Assembly: GCA_902528375.1 (NCBI GenBank)
Contig: CABZSS010000008.1
Span: 1-40,492 of the forward strand
Direction of reading: 5' to 3'
DNA from: an uncultured Pelagibacteraceae bacterium
GTDB lineage: Bacteria; Pseudomonadota; Alphaproteobacteria; Pelagibacterales; Pelagibacteraceae
Length of the DNA: 40,492 bases
A model generated the notes under the pieces. It ran no database searches. It saw only the letters and a list, made by a program, of their open reading frames with translations, and was not told the DNA's origin. Both the position numbers and the translations under genes were made by a program. This document shows, piece after piece, positions 17,664-26,013 of this stretch (the first letter of the stretch is position 1; each line of letters begins with the position of its first letter).

Positions 17664-18597
17664 TTTTAAAGTATTAAGACCTGGTATAAATACCACTTTT
17701 CAAGATTTAGGAAGAGATAACCTATATCATGTAGGCCTTCCATTTAGTGGAGCAATAGACAAAAGGAATTTTCTAATCGCTAACTCAATAATTACAAATA
17801 AAGAAGATGATGCAGTATTAGAGTTTGCATACCAAGGACCTTTATTCGAATTTTCTGGAAAACAAACTTCTATTGTAATCACAGGTAATGTTAATTTTAA
17901 GATAATTAAAAAAGATGACTCTGAAATAAAAGGTGAATGTTATAGAACTTACAATTTAAATAATAAAGACTGTCTTGATATTATATCTACCGAAAAGTCA
18001 GTTTATGGCTACCTTTCGGTAAAAGGTGGTTTTCAGATTAATAAATTTTGTAATAGTTATTCGACAACTGTTAGAGCTGAAGTAGGTCCTAATGATGGGA
18101 AAAAAATAGAGATCGGGCAGAAAATAATCTTAAATTCTGTTGATAGCTCTGTTAAAAAAAATTTAAAATACTTTAACTCAAAAATAGAATTTATAAGAGT
18201 AATAAAGGGCACAAACTTTGATTATTTTTCAGAGGACTCAATTAAAGATTTCACAAGTAAAGAATTTATAGTTTCAAAACTTACAGACAGAATGGGAATG
18301 AGATTAAGTGGACCAAAAATTAAAAATTTAAAGAAAACAAACATCAAATCTGAAGGATTAGGAAAAGGAGTAATACAAGTTCCAGCTGACGGAGACCCTA
18401 TAGTTATGCTTTCAGACCACGGAACAATAGGCGGTTATCCAAAAATTGCTGTTGTAATAAGTGCAGATTATGACAAGTTAGCACAGTGCCCACCTGGAGA
18501 AAAAATTAAATTTAAAATTATAAGTCTAACAGAGGCAGAAAATTTGTTTAAAATTTATACTATGGAAACTAAGAATATAATTAATAAAATAAAATGA
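17650..18597 (+). CDS. pxpC: 5-oxoprolinase subunit C (KipA/allophanate hydrolase subunit 2 family)
   Basis: Third subunit of 5-oxoprolinase. The 315 residues start with VLRPGINTTFQDLGRDNLYHVGLPFSGAIDKRNF and carry YLSVKGGFQ, TDRMGMRLSGP and MLSDHGTIGGYPKIAVVISADYDKLAQCPPGEKI, a near-complete set of family signatures. It starts inside pxpB and its stop overlaps the following DMT gene by 4 bp (ATGA), so pxpB-pxpC-permease form one translation-coupled unit. Confidence 0.93.
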   Translation: MSKNSFKVLRPGINTTFQDLGRDNLYHVGLPFSGAIDKRNFLIANSIITNKEDDAVLEFAYQGPLFEFSGKQTSIVITGNVNFKIIKKDDSEIKGECYRTYNLNNKDCLDIISTEKSVYGYLSVKGGFQINKFCNSYSTTVRAEVGPNDGKKIEIGQKIILNSVDSSVKKNLKYFNSKIEFIRVIKGTNFDYFSEDSIKDFTSKEFIVSKLTDRMGMRLSGPKIKNLKKTNIKSEGLGKGVIQVPADGDPIVMLSDHGTIGGYPKIAVVISADYDKLAQCPPGEKIKFKIISLTEAENLFKIYTMETKNIINKIK

Positions 18598-19469
18598 ATT
18601 TAATAACAAGATTACCGGGTCCACTATTGGTTTTTTTTGGTGCCACTAGTTTAAGTTTTGGAGGTATGATTGTAAAATCTTTTGAGGGTGCCACATTATG
18701 GCAGATACTCTTTTGGAGATCTCTTTTTTTTATTTTAGTTGTATCAATTTTTTTACTCATTACTTATAAAAAAAATGTTTTTCATGCTTTTAAGAAATCA
18801 GGTTTCCCTGGTCTTATTGGCGGTATAGTTTTATCTTCAGGATTTTGTGGTTATGTTTTTGCAATGTATAATACAACAGTAGCCAATGCTAATTTTATTA
18901 TTCAAACTCAAACAATTTTCCTAGCAATCTTTGGATATTTATTTTTAAAAGAAAAAATTTCAAAATTAACTCTTTTATCAATTATACTAGCTATCTCTGG
19001 TATCATTTTAATGGTTGGAGGATCTTTGTCTCCAGGACAAATGTCTGGAAATATTGCAGCATTTATTATGCCTGTGTCATTTGCAATCTTAATTATTATT
19101 ATTAGAAAATATCCAGATGTAGACATGGTACCGTTACAATTAATTGCTGGTATAGTTGCAATGTCTATTGGTTATTTTATTGCAGGTAAAATTAATATTT
19201 CTTCACATGATATATTTTTAGGTTTTCTAGCAGGTTTTTTTCAATTAGGTTTTGGTTTTATTTTTATAACAATCGGAGCAAGATCTACGCCCTCGGCAAT
19301 TGTTGGTATCATAATGCTCACTGAAGCTATTCTTGGACCTCTTTGGGCATGGTTATTTGTGAGTGAAAATCCACCATTTATTGTTTTAATTGGGGGGTCA
19401 GTTGTATTATTTGCAGTATTACTACAGTTTTACAATGTTATTAAACTTGAAAAAAAAACTATTTCTTGA
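18594..19469 (+). CDS. EamA/DMT-superfamily permease
   Basis: Ten-helix transporter of 291 residues with two EamA repeats: FFGATSLSFGGMIVKSFEGATLWQILFWRSLFFIL at the start, and a second repeat ending SAIVGIIMLTEAILGPLWAWLFVSENP, the usual EamA exit motif. It is coupled to pxpC by a 4-bp overlap and ends just before the gcv promoter and riboswitch. It may export an amino acid product or import a relative of the Pxp substrate; the sequence does not say which. Confidence 0.85.
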   Translation: MNLITRLPGPLLVFFGATSLSFGGMIVKSFEGATLWQILFWRSLFFILVVSIFLLITYKKNVFHAFKKSGFPGLIGGIVLSSGFCGYVFAMYNTTVANANFIIQTQTIFLAIFGYLFLKEKISKLTLLSIILAISGIILMVGGSLSPGQMSGNIAAFIMPVSFAILIIIIRKYPDVDMVPLQLIAGIVAMSIGYFIAGKINISSHDIFLGFLAGFFQLGFGFIFITIGARSTPSAIVGIIMLTEAILGPLWAWLFVSENPPFIVLIGGSVVLFAVLLQFYNVIKLEKKTIS

Positions 19470-19496
19470 TGACGATTATCAAAAATATGCTAATAT
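19466..19496 (+). promoter_or_regulatory. Candidate gcv promoter
   Basis: A TTGATG box at 19466-19471 overlaps the stop codon of the upstream permease gene. A TAATAT box lies at 19491-19496 with 19-base spacing; an alternative GCTAAT at 19489-19494 gives 17. Either places the transcript start near 19500-19504, right at the first base of P1 of the first glycine aptamer, which supports the placement. No terminator hairpin separates it from the upstream gene. Confidence 0.4.
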
Positions 19497-19503
19497 GATT
19501 ATA

Positions 19504-19661
19504 TACGGGAGAGACTACATTAAGTAGCGCCGAAGGAGCAACCACCCCGGAAACTCTCAGGCAAAAGGACCGTACATATTAACTCTGGAAAGAGACAAAT
19601 TCTCGCCGAAGGAGCTAAAATCTCTCAGGCACCACGACAGAGGGGGTAGAGAGTTAATATG
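19504..19661 (+). promoter_or_regulatory. Tandem glycine riboswitch, with a start-codon-sequestering alternative helix
   Basis: Two glycine aptamers in tandem. Aptamer 1 runs from P1 TACGG 19504-19508 to CCGTA 19570-19574 and has the core GCCGAAGGAGCAA and CTCTCAGGCAAAAGGACCG. Aptamer 2 runs from P1 CTCTG 19583-19587 to CAGAG 19638-19642, with core GCCGAAGGAGCTAA and CTCTCAGGCACCACGAC. A second, exclusive helix pairs CATATTAACTCT 19575-19586 with AGAGTTAATATG 19650-19661: 12 perfect pairs that include the gcvT ATG (19659-19661). Bases 19583-19586 are shared, so glycine-stabilised P1 would free the start codon. A G-rich ribosome site (AGGGGG 19641-19646) lies between. Aptamer identity is from established motifs; the switch logic is inferred. 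Confidence 0.93.
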
Positions 19662-20762
19662 AATATAAAAAAAACTGCACTGTACGAATTACACAAAAAT
19701 CACAACGCTAAATTCGTTGAGTTCGCTGGTTATAGTATGCCAATCCAATATTCTGAGGGAATTGTAAAAGAACATAACATTACAAGAAGTAAGTCTGGAA
19801 TTTTTGATGTTTCACATATGGGTCAACTATTTATTAAGTTTAGTGAAGACATAACAAGTAAACTCCAAGAAATTTTGCCCACCGATCTTAAAAATTTAAA
19901 AATTAATCAAAGTAAATATTCATTTTTAATGAAAGAGAATGGTGGAATATATGATGATCTTATTATCACAAGAATGAAAGATCAGTACATGATTATTTTA
20001 AATGCAGCTTGTAAAGAAAACGACCTTCAGATTATAAGAAATAAATTAAATGATCAAAGTTTAGAAATAAACAATGATTTGTCTCTTGTAGCAATTCAAG
20101 GTCCCGAATCCAAATCAATACTTGAAAATGTTATTTCAAATATATCAAAATTAAAATTCATGAATGGTGAAAACTTTTCTTTTGAAAACAATGAAATCTA
20201 TATAACGAGATCTGGATATACAGGTGAAGATGGCTTTGAAATATCATTGCCTAATAAAGTTGTAAATTCTTTTGTAGGAGAATTAATCTCTAAAGGGTCA
20301 ACATTAATAGGTTTAGGTGCAAGAGACACTCTAAGATTGGAAGCAGGTTTATGCTTGTATGGTCATGATATTAATGAAAATACCAGTCCAGTCGAAGCAA
20401 ATTTGAAATGGGCAATTTCAAAAAATAGAATTGATGATAATTTTACGGGGTCTCAAAAAATAAAGAAACAAATAGAAGAAGGTGTATCAAAATTAAGAGT
20501 CGGTATAAAACCAGAGACTAGAGTTATAGCAAGAGAATCAACAAAAATTTTTGATGAAAAAGACAACGAGATTGGAAAAGTTACTAGCGGTACATTTGGA
20601 CCAAGTGTTAACGCATCTATCGCGATGGGCTACATTTCAAATTCTCACTCTAAAACAGATACAAAAGTTTTCTTAGAAGTAAGAGGAAAAAAAGTACCTG
20701 CCAATGTTTGTGATTTACCGTTTTATAAAAAAAGTTATGTGAAAGGAGAAGCTAATGTCTGA
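19659..20762 (+). CDS. gcvT: Glycine cleavage system T protein (aminomethyltransferase)
   Basis: Transfers the aminomethyl carbon from lipoyl-GcvH to tetrahydrofolate, making 5,10-methylene-THF and ammonia. The 367 residues show GcvT signatures: [74 protein letters not shown] and [21 protein letters not shown]. The ATG is the one embedded in the riboswitch alternative helix. It overlaps gcvH by 8 bp. Full length and intact. Confidence 0.97.
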   Translation: MNIKKTALYELHKNHNAKFVEFAGYSMPIQYSEGIVKEHNITRSKSGIFDVSHMGQLFIKFSEDITSKLQEILPTDLKNLKINQSKYSFLMKENGGIYDDLIITRMKDQYMIILNAACKENDLQIIRNKLNDQSLEINNDLSLVAIQGPESKSILENVISNISKLKFMNGENFSFENNEIYITRSGYTGEDGFEISLPNKVVNSFVGELISKGSTLIGLGARDTLRLEAGLCLYGHDINENTSPVEANLKWAISKNRIDDNFTGSQKIKKQIEEGVSKLRVGIKPETRVIARESTKIFDEKDNEIGKVTSGTFGPSVNASIAMGYISNSHSKTDTKVFLEVRGKKVPANVCDLPFYKKSYVKGEANV

Positions 20763-21135
20763 TACAAAATTTTCAAAAGAACATGAATGGATTACACTAG
20801 ATGGGGAGGTAGGAACTATTGGAATTACAAAACATGCAACTGAAATGTTAGGTGACATAGTTTTTGCTGAATTACCTGAGAAAGGATCTAATGTTGAAAA
20901 AGATGGAACTGCGGGGGTGGTAGAGTCCACAAAAGCTGCTAGCGATGTATATACTCCAGTAAGTGGTGAAGTTGTAGAAATTAATCAATCAATTGTTGAC
21001 GATCCATCAAAAATCAATGCTGACCCAGAAGGTGGAGCATGGTTTTTTAAATTAAAGTTAAAAGATAAATCAGAACTTGATACTCTTATGAATAAAGGAG
21101 AGTACGATAAATTTGCAAAGGAGACATCAGCATAA
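20755..21135 (+). CDS. gcvH: Glycine cleavage system H protein
   Basis: Lipoyl carrier shuttling the methylamine intermediate between P, T and L proteins. The 126 residues include [21 protein letters not shown] and the lipoylation site [12 protein letters not shown] with Lys60 as the modified lysine. Length is normal. Its final A overlaps the first base of the gcvP ATG, so the gcvT-gcvH-gcvP set is tightly coupled. Confidence 0.97.
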   Translation: MSDTKFSKEHEWITLDGEVGTIGITKHATEMLGDIVFAELPEKGSNVEKDGTAGVVESTKAASDVYTPVSGEVVEINQSIVDDPSKINADPEGGAWFFKLKLKDKSELDTLMNKGEYDKFAKETSA

Positions 21136-24005
21136 TGTTACCAAATTCAGAAAAAGATTTTTTAAAGAGACACATTGGACCTTCTAAAGAAGATCAATCA
21201 AAAATGTTAAAAGAATTAAATTATAAATCACTAGATGATTTAATTGACAGCACAGTACCAGAAAAAATAAAGTTTAGAGGTGAATTAAATATTGGTGAAT
21301 CAAATTCAGAATATGAAGCTTTGAGAAAATTAAGAGCAATATCAAAAAAAAATCAAGTTTACTCAAATTTTATTGGTATGGGTTATTATGGAACTTATAC
21401 ACCTTATGTAATTTTAAGAAATATATTAGAAAATCCAGGTTGGTATACTTCATACACGCCTTATCAGCCAGAAGTAGCTCAAGGAAGACTTGAGATGTTA
21501 TTAAATTTTCAACAAATGATTGTTGATTTTACTGGAATGGATATAGCTAATGCCTCTTTATTAGATGAGGGTACAGCAGCAGCGGAGGCTATGGGCTTAA
21601 GTCACAGATTGAACAAAAAAGATAGTAATTTAGTTTTTGTATCTGAGGATTGTCATCCTCAAACAATAAATGTAATTCAAACTAGAGCTGAACCGTTGGG
21701 TTTAAAAGTATTGGTTGGTAAAGAAGATGAGGTTCTAGACCAGTTAAAAGAAGATTTAGTTTGTGGAATTTTACAATATCCTGGAACTTTAGGAGATATT
21801 AAAGACCCAAGTGAAGCAATTAGCAAAATTCATAAAAAGAATGGTAAGGCTGTATTAGCTTGTGATTTGTTAGCATTAGCAAAATTAAAAACACCAAGAG
21901 AACTTGGTGCTGACATAGCAGTTGGAAGCTCACAAAGATTTGGTATCCCAATGGGATATGGAGGTCCACACGCAGCTTTTTTTGCAACAAAAGATGAGTA
22001 CAAAAGATCAATGCCAGGAAGAATTGTCGGTGTGTCAGTTGATAGACACGGTAACAAGGCATATAGATTGTCCTTGCAAACTAGAGAGCAACATATCAGA
22101 AGAGACAAGGCGACAAGCAACATTTGCACCGCCCAAGCTCTGTTAGCAATTGTATCAGCAGCTTATTCTATTTATCACGGCCCAGATGGAATTAAGAATA
22201 TTGCTGAAAGAGTCTCACAATTAGCAAAAAATTTTGCCGATAAAATAAAACAGTCTGGATATGAACTTTATTCTAGTTATTTTTTTGATACTGTCACAAT
22301 CATTACTAAAGAAAAAACCGATCAAATTTATAAAAATGCTTTAAATCAAAAAGTTAACATACGTAAAGTAAATTCTGAAATGCTTGCAGTTTCTTTTGAT
22401 GAAAGAAAGAATGTTTATAGAGTAAATCAACTGTTAAAAATTTTTAACGCAGCAGAATCAATTAAAAAAGAGGATCCTTCAGTAAGTTTACCCAATCTTC
22501 CAAAAAACTTATTGAGAAACTCAAAATATTTAGAACATCCAGTTTTCAACTCATACCATTCTGAAACTGAAATGTTGAGATACTTAAAAAGATTAGAAGA
22601 TAAAGATATAGCATTGAATAGAACAATGATTGCACTTGGTTCATGCACAATGAAGTTAAATGCTGCCGCTGAGATGATCCCAATTTCATGGAAAGAGTTT
22701 GCAGAACCTCATCCATTTGTCCCAATTGAACAAATGGAGGGATTCAGAGATCTATTTACTGATCTAAAAAATTGGTTGCGTTCCATAACTGGTTTCTCGG
22801 GTGTTTCTCTTCAACCTAATGCAGGTGCTCAAGGTGAATATGCGGGATTAATGGTTATACGAAAGTATCATTTAGATAGGGATGAGGCCAATAGAAATAT
22901 ATGTTTAATTCCAAGTTCAGCACACGGTACTAATCCGGCAAGTGCACAAATGACTGGAATGAAAGTTGTTGTTGTTAATTGTGATAAAGAAGGAAATGTT
23001 GATTTCGATGACTTAAAGAAAAAAGCAGAGCAACATTCTGAAAACCTTGGGGCATTAATGGTAACTTACCCATCCACTCATGGAGTTTTCGAAGAAAAAA
23101 TATCAGATATTTGTGAGTTAGTTCATAAACATGGTGGTCAGGTTTATATGGATGGTGCAAATCTAAATGCATTAGTGGGAATTGCTAAACCAGGAAATTT
23201 TGGTCCAGACGTTTGTCATATAAATTTACATAAAACGTTTTGTATTCCTCATGGTGGGGGAGGACCTGGAATGGGACCAATTGCTTGTAAAAGACATTTA
23301 CAAGTTTACTTGCCCAACCACCCAGTAATAAAAGATTGTGGGCCAACTTCTGGAATTGGAGCAGTTTCTGCAGCCCCTTGGGGAAGTTCAAGCATTTTAT
23401 CAATTTCTTGGATGTATATTAAAATGATGGGATCAACTGGATTAAAGCTTGCTACCCAAGTTGCAATATTGAATGCAAATTATATAGCTCATAGATTAAA
23501 AGATCACTTTCCGATTTTGTACAAAGGTTCAAATGGCAATGTGGCACACGAATGTATTATTGATATTAGAAAAATTAAATCAGAAACAGGAATAACGGAG
23601 GAAGATATTGCGAAAAGATTAATTGATTATGGTTTTCATGCACCAACTATGTCCTGGCCTGTTGCTGGCACAATGATGATAGAGCCAACCGAAAGCGAAA
23701 GCTTAACGGAAATAGATAAATTTTGTGGAACGTTGATTAAGATTAAAAAAGAAATAGATAAGATCAAGTCTGGAGAATTTGATAAAGTAGATAATCCAAT
23801 TAAAAATGCACCACATACTGATCTTGAACTGTCTTCTGATGAATGGAAACATAAGTATTCAAGAGAAGAGGCGGCTTATCCATCTAAATATTTAAAAACA
23901 AATAAATTTTGGCCTCCAGTTGCAAGAGTTGATAATGTTTATGGAGACAAGAATATTTTTTGTACATGTCCAAGTATTGATGAATTTAAAGAAGATGCAG
24001 CTTAA
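21135..24005 (+). CDS. gcvP: Glycine dehydrogenase (decarboxylating), P protein, single-chain form
   Basis: PLP enzyme that decarboxylates glycine and loads the aminomethyl group on GcvH. The 956 residues are the fused homodimeric type. Motifs: DFLKRHIGPSKEDQ at the start, YTPYQPEVAQGRLE, the second-half LGSCTMKLN and SSAHGTNPASAQM, and the PLP lysine Lys700 in INLHKTFCIPHGGGGPG. The gene ends 6 bp before the next CDS with no terminator. The L protein (lipoamide dehydrogenase) is not in the window and is presumably shared from another complex. Confidence 0.97.
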   Translation: MLPNSEKDFLKRHIGPSKEDQSKMLKELNYKSLDDLIDSTVPEKIKFRGELNIGESNSEYEALRKLRAISKKNQVYSNFIGMGYYGTYTPYVILRNILENPGWYTSYTPYQPEVAQGRLEMLLNFQQMIVDFTGMDIANASLLDEGTAAAEAMGLSHRLNKKDSNLVFVSEDCHPQTINVIQTRAEPLGLKVLVGKEDEVLDQLKEDLVCGILQYPGTLGDIKDPSEAISKIHKKNGKAVLACDLLALAKLKTPRELGADIAVGSSQRFGIPMGYGGPHAAFFATKDEYKRSMPGRIVGVSVDRHGNKAYRLSLQTREQHIRRDKATSNICTAQALLAIVSAAYSIYHGPDGIKNIAERVSQLAKNFADKIKQSGYELYSSYFFDTVTIITKEKTDQIYKNALNQKVNIRKVNSEMLAVSFDERKNVYRVNQLLKIFNAAESIKKEDPSVSLPNLPKNLLRNSKYLEHPVFNSYHSETEMLRYLKRLEDKDIALNRTMIALGSCTMKLNAAAEMIPISWKEFAEPHPFVPIEQMEGFRDLFTDLKNWLRSITGFSGVSLQPNAGAQGEYAGLMVIRKYHLDRDEANRNICLIPSSAHGTNPASAQMTGMKVVVVNCDKEGNVDFDDLKKKAEQHSENLGALMVTYPSTHGVFEEKISDICELVHKHGGQVYMDGANLNALVGIAKPGNFGPDVCHINLHKTFCIPHGGGGPGMGPIACKRHLQVYLPNHPVIKDCGPTSGIGAVSAAPWGSSSILSISWMYIKMMGSTGLKLATQVAILNANYIAHRLKDHFPILYKGSNGNVAHECIIDIRKIKSETGITEEDIAKRLIDYGFHAPTMSWPVAGTMMIEPTESESLTEIDKFCGTLIKIKKEIDKIKSGEFDKVDNPIKNAPHTDLELSSDEWKHKYSREEAAYPSKYLKTNKFWPPVARVDNVYGDKNIFCTCPSIDEFKEDAA

Positions 24006-24011
24006 AATTAG

Positions 24012-25253
24012 ATGAAAATTGCTGTAATTGGATCAGGAATTTCAGGATTAAGTGCAGCATATTTTTTATCAAAAAAACACAAAGTTGATCTTTTCGAAAA
24101 AGAAGATCGTTTTGGTGGTCATTCCCACACTTTAGATATTTTAACAGATAATCAAAGTAAAAAAAAAATTCGTGCAGATATTGGATTTATTGTTTTTAAC
24201 AAACATACTTATCCAAACTTAATTAACTTTTTTAATGAAATCGGCGTAGAGATAGAAAAAAGCAATATGAGCTTATCATTTTTGGTAGAAGAAAAGAATT
24301 TAGAATACAGCGGTAAAGGGGTTCAGGGGGTATTTTCTTATAAAAAAAATTTATTTGATCTTAATTTCCTTAAAATGTTTTATGAGATTATAAAGTTTTA
24401 TAACAAGAGCTCTAAACTAAATAATATAGATGAAAATTTAAACCTTGGATCATTTCTTCAAAAAGAAAAAATGTCAGATTTTTTTATCAATTATCATATT
24501 TTACCAATGGTGTCAGCCATATGGTCAATGCCACCCGATAATGCAAAAAATATGCCTATTAAGTTTTTTTTAAAGTTTTTTCAGAATCACGGTTTGTTTA
24601 AGTTTAAAGATAGGCCTCAATGGTACACTGTGAAAAACAGAAGTATTGAATATGTAAATAAAGTGATAAAAAAAATTAGTGGGGAGCATTTTAAAAATTA
24701 CAAGATTAATAAAATTACAAGATCTAATAATGCTGCACGTATTTTCTATGGAGGAGAAAGTGAATATTTTGAATATGACAAAGTTGTAATTGCTACACAC
24801 GCAGATGAAGCTTTATCTTTAATAGATGAGCCTACTAATGACGAAAAGGACATATTAAGTAATTTTAAATATAAAAAAAACTTAGCAGTAATTCATTCAG
24901 ATGAAACTGTAATGCCAAAAAAAAAAATTAATTGGAGTGCGTGGAATACATTTGTATCGGAAAATAATAATAGTTCAGTTACCTACTGGTTAAATTTATT
25001 ACAGAATTTAAAAATAGAAAAAAATATCTTTTTAACTTTAAATCCACATTTCAAAATTGATGAAAAACTCATGATTGATAAAATTCTATTTAGTCACCCA
25101 TATTATGATCATGATACTTTAAAAAACCAAAAAAAATTAGATCTATTGCAAAATAAACAAAATATATTGTTCTGTGGAAGTTATCATGGTTATGGTTTTC
25201 ATGAAGATGGTATTAAATCAACATTAAATATGCTTAAATTCATTAATGATTGA
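24012..25253 (+). CDS. FAD-dependent amine-oxidase-family protein (COG2907 type)
   Basis: A 413-residue flavoprotein with an N-terminal FAD motif AVIGSGISGLSAAYFLSKKH (Gly7, Gly9, Gly12) followed by EKEDRFGGHSHTLD. Further family segments are FIVFNKHTYPNLINFF, MVSAIWSMPPDNAKNMP, VIATHADEALSLI and a C-terminal FCGSYHGYGFHEDGIKST. Proteins of this type sit with DUF1365 and Cfa-like genes in many proteobacteria and are thought to act on membrane fatty acids; in Rhodobacter sphaeroides genes of this group have been linked to methylated or furan fatty acids. It overlaps the DUF1365 gene by 8 bp. Specific activity is inferred. Confidence 0.82.
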   Translation: MKIAVIGSGISGLSAAYFLSKKHKVDLFEKEDRFGGHSHTLDILTDNQSKKKIRADIGFIVFNKHTYPNLINFFNEIGVEIEKSNMSLSFLVEEKNLEYSGKGVQGVFSYKKNLFDLNFLKMFYEIIKFYNKSSKLNNIDENLNLGSFLQKEKMSDFFINYHILPMVSAIWSMPPDNAKNMPIKFFLKFFQNHGLFKFKDRPQWYTVKNRSIEYVNKVIKKISGEHFKNYKINKITRSNNAARIFYGGESEYFEYDKVVIATHADEALSLIDEPTNDEKDILSNFKYKKNLAVIHSDETVMPKKKINWSAWNTFVSENNNSSVTYWLNLLQNLKIEKNIFLTLNPHFKIDEKLMIDKILFSHPYYDHDTLKNQKKLDLLQNKQNILFCGSYHGYGFHEDGIKSTLNMLKFIND

Positions 25254-26013
25254 AAATTCATTTATATATACGGGCGAAGTCATTCATAAAAGATTCAAAC
25301 CAAAACAACATTTCTTTAAATACAGTGTATTCTCTTTACTAATCGATCTTAGCGAAATAAGACTTATAAATAAAAAAATTCCATTTTTTTCTTACAATAA
25401 ATTCAATATTCTAAGTTTTTTTGATAAGGATCATGGCGAGAGGGACGGTTCTGATTTAGGAATATGGGTAAGAAAAAAATTAAAAGAAAAAGGAATAACT
25501 TCAGAAAATATTAAGATTAAAATTCTTTGTTACCCTAGAATTTTCGGATATGTTTTCAATCCACTAAGCATTTTTTTTATTTATAATAAAACTAGTGAAC
25601 CAATTGCAATTTTTTATGAGGTTAAAAATACATGTGGCGAACAACACACCTATATATTTAAAATTAGAAATTCAAACACACAAATTAAGAATGATTGCAA
25701 AAAAAAGTTTTTCGTATCTCCCTTTATGGACCTTCAATCAGAATATTTCTTTAAAGTATTATTACCCAATGAAAAATTGTCTGTCATTATTGATCAAAGA
25801 GACAGGGAAGGTAAGCTTTTGTTTGCATCCCAAGATGGAAACAGGCATGATTTAACACTAAAAAACTTATTATTTTGCTATTTAAAACACCCATTAATGA
25901 GTTTTAAAGTCATATCAGCTATACATTTTGAAGCATTAAAATTGTGGATCAAAGGCGTTAAATTAATTAAAAAAAATATTAAAATAAAAAATAACACGAC
26001 CTTTGAAAACTAA
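25246..26013 (+). CDS. DUF1365 family protein
   Basis: A 255-residue protein with the DUF1365 hallmark segments FIYTGEVIHKRFKPKQHFFKYSVFSLLIDL, ILCYPRIFGYVFNPLSIFFIY, IFYEVKNTCGEQHTYIF and FFVSPFMDLQSEYFFKV. No catalytic mechanism is established for the family as far as I know. It is nearly always found between an FAD amine oxidase and a Cfa-family methyltransferase, as here, with an 8-bp overlap upstream and a 1-bp overlap downstream, so the three act in one process, probably lipid modification. Confidence 0.87.
   Translation: MIENSFIYTGEVIHKRFKPKQHFFKYSVFSLLIDLSEIRLINKKIPFFSYNKFNILSFFDKDHGERDGSDLGIWVRKKLKEKGITSENIKIKILCYPRIFGYVFNPLSIFFIYNKTSEPIAIFYEVKNTCGEQHTYIFKIRNSNTQIKNDCKKKFFVSPFMDLQSEYFFKVLLPNEKLSVIIDQRDREGKLLFASQDGNRHDLTLKNLLFCYLKHPLMSFKVISAIHFEALKLWIKGVKLIKKNIKIKNNTTFEN

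Noticed and set aside
19575-19661. Reading the gcvT leader as a glycine OFF switch because a helix ends at the ATG
   Set aside because: The helix that covers the ATG is not aptamer P1; it uses the same 5' bases as P1 and so competes with it, which predicts ON in glycine.
21820-23403. Minus-strand open frames inside gcvP
   Set aside because: They lie wholly within a conserved gene and show no recognisable protein features.
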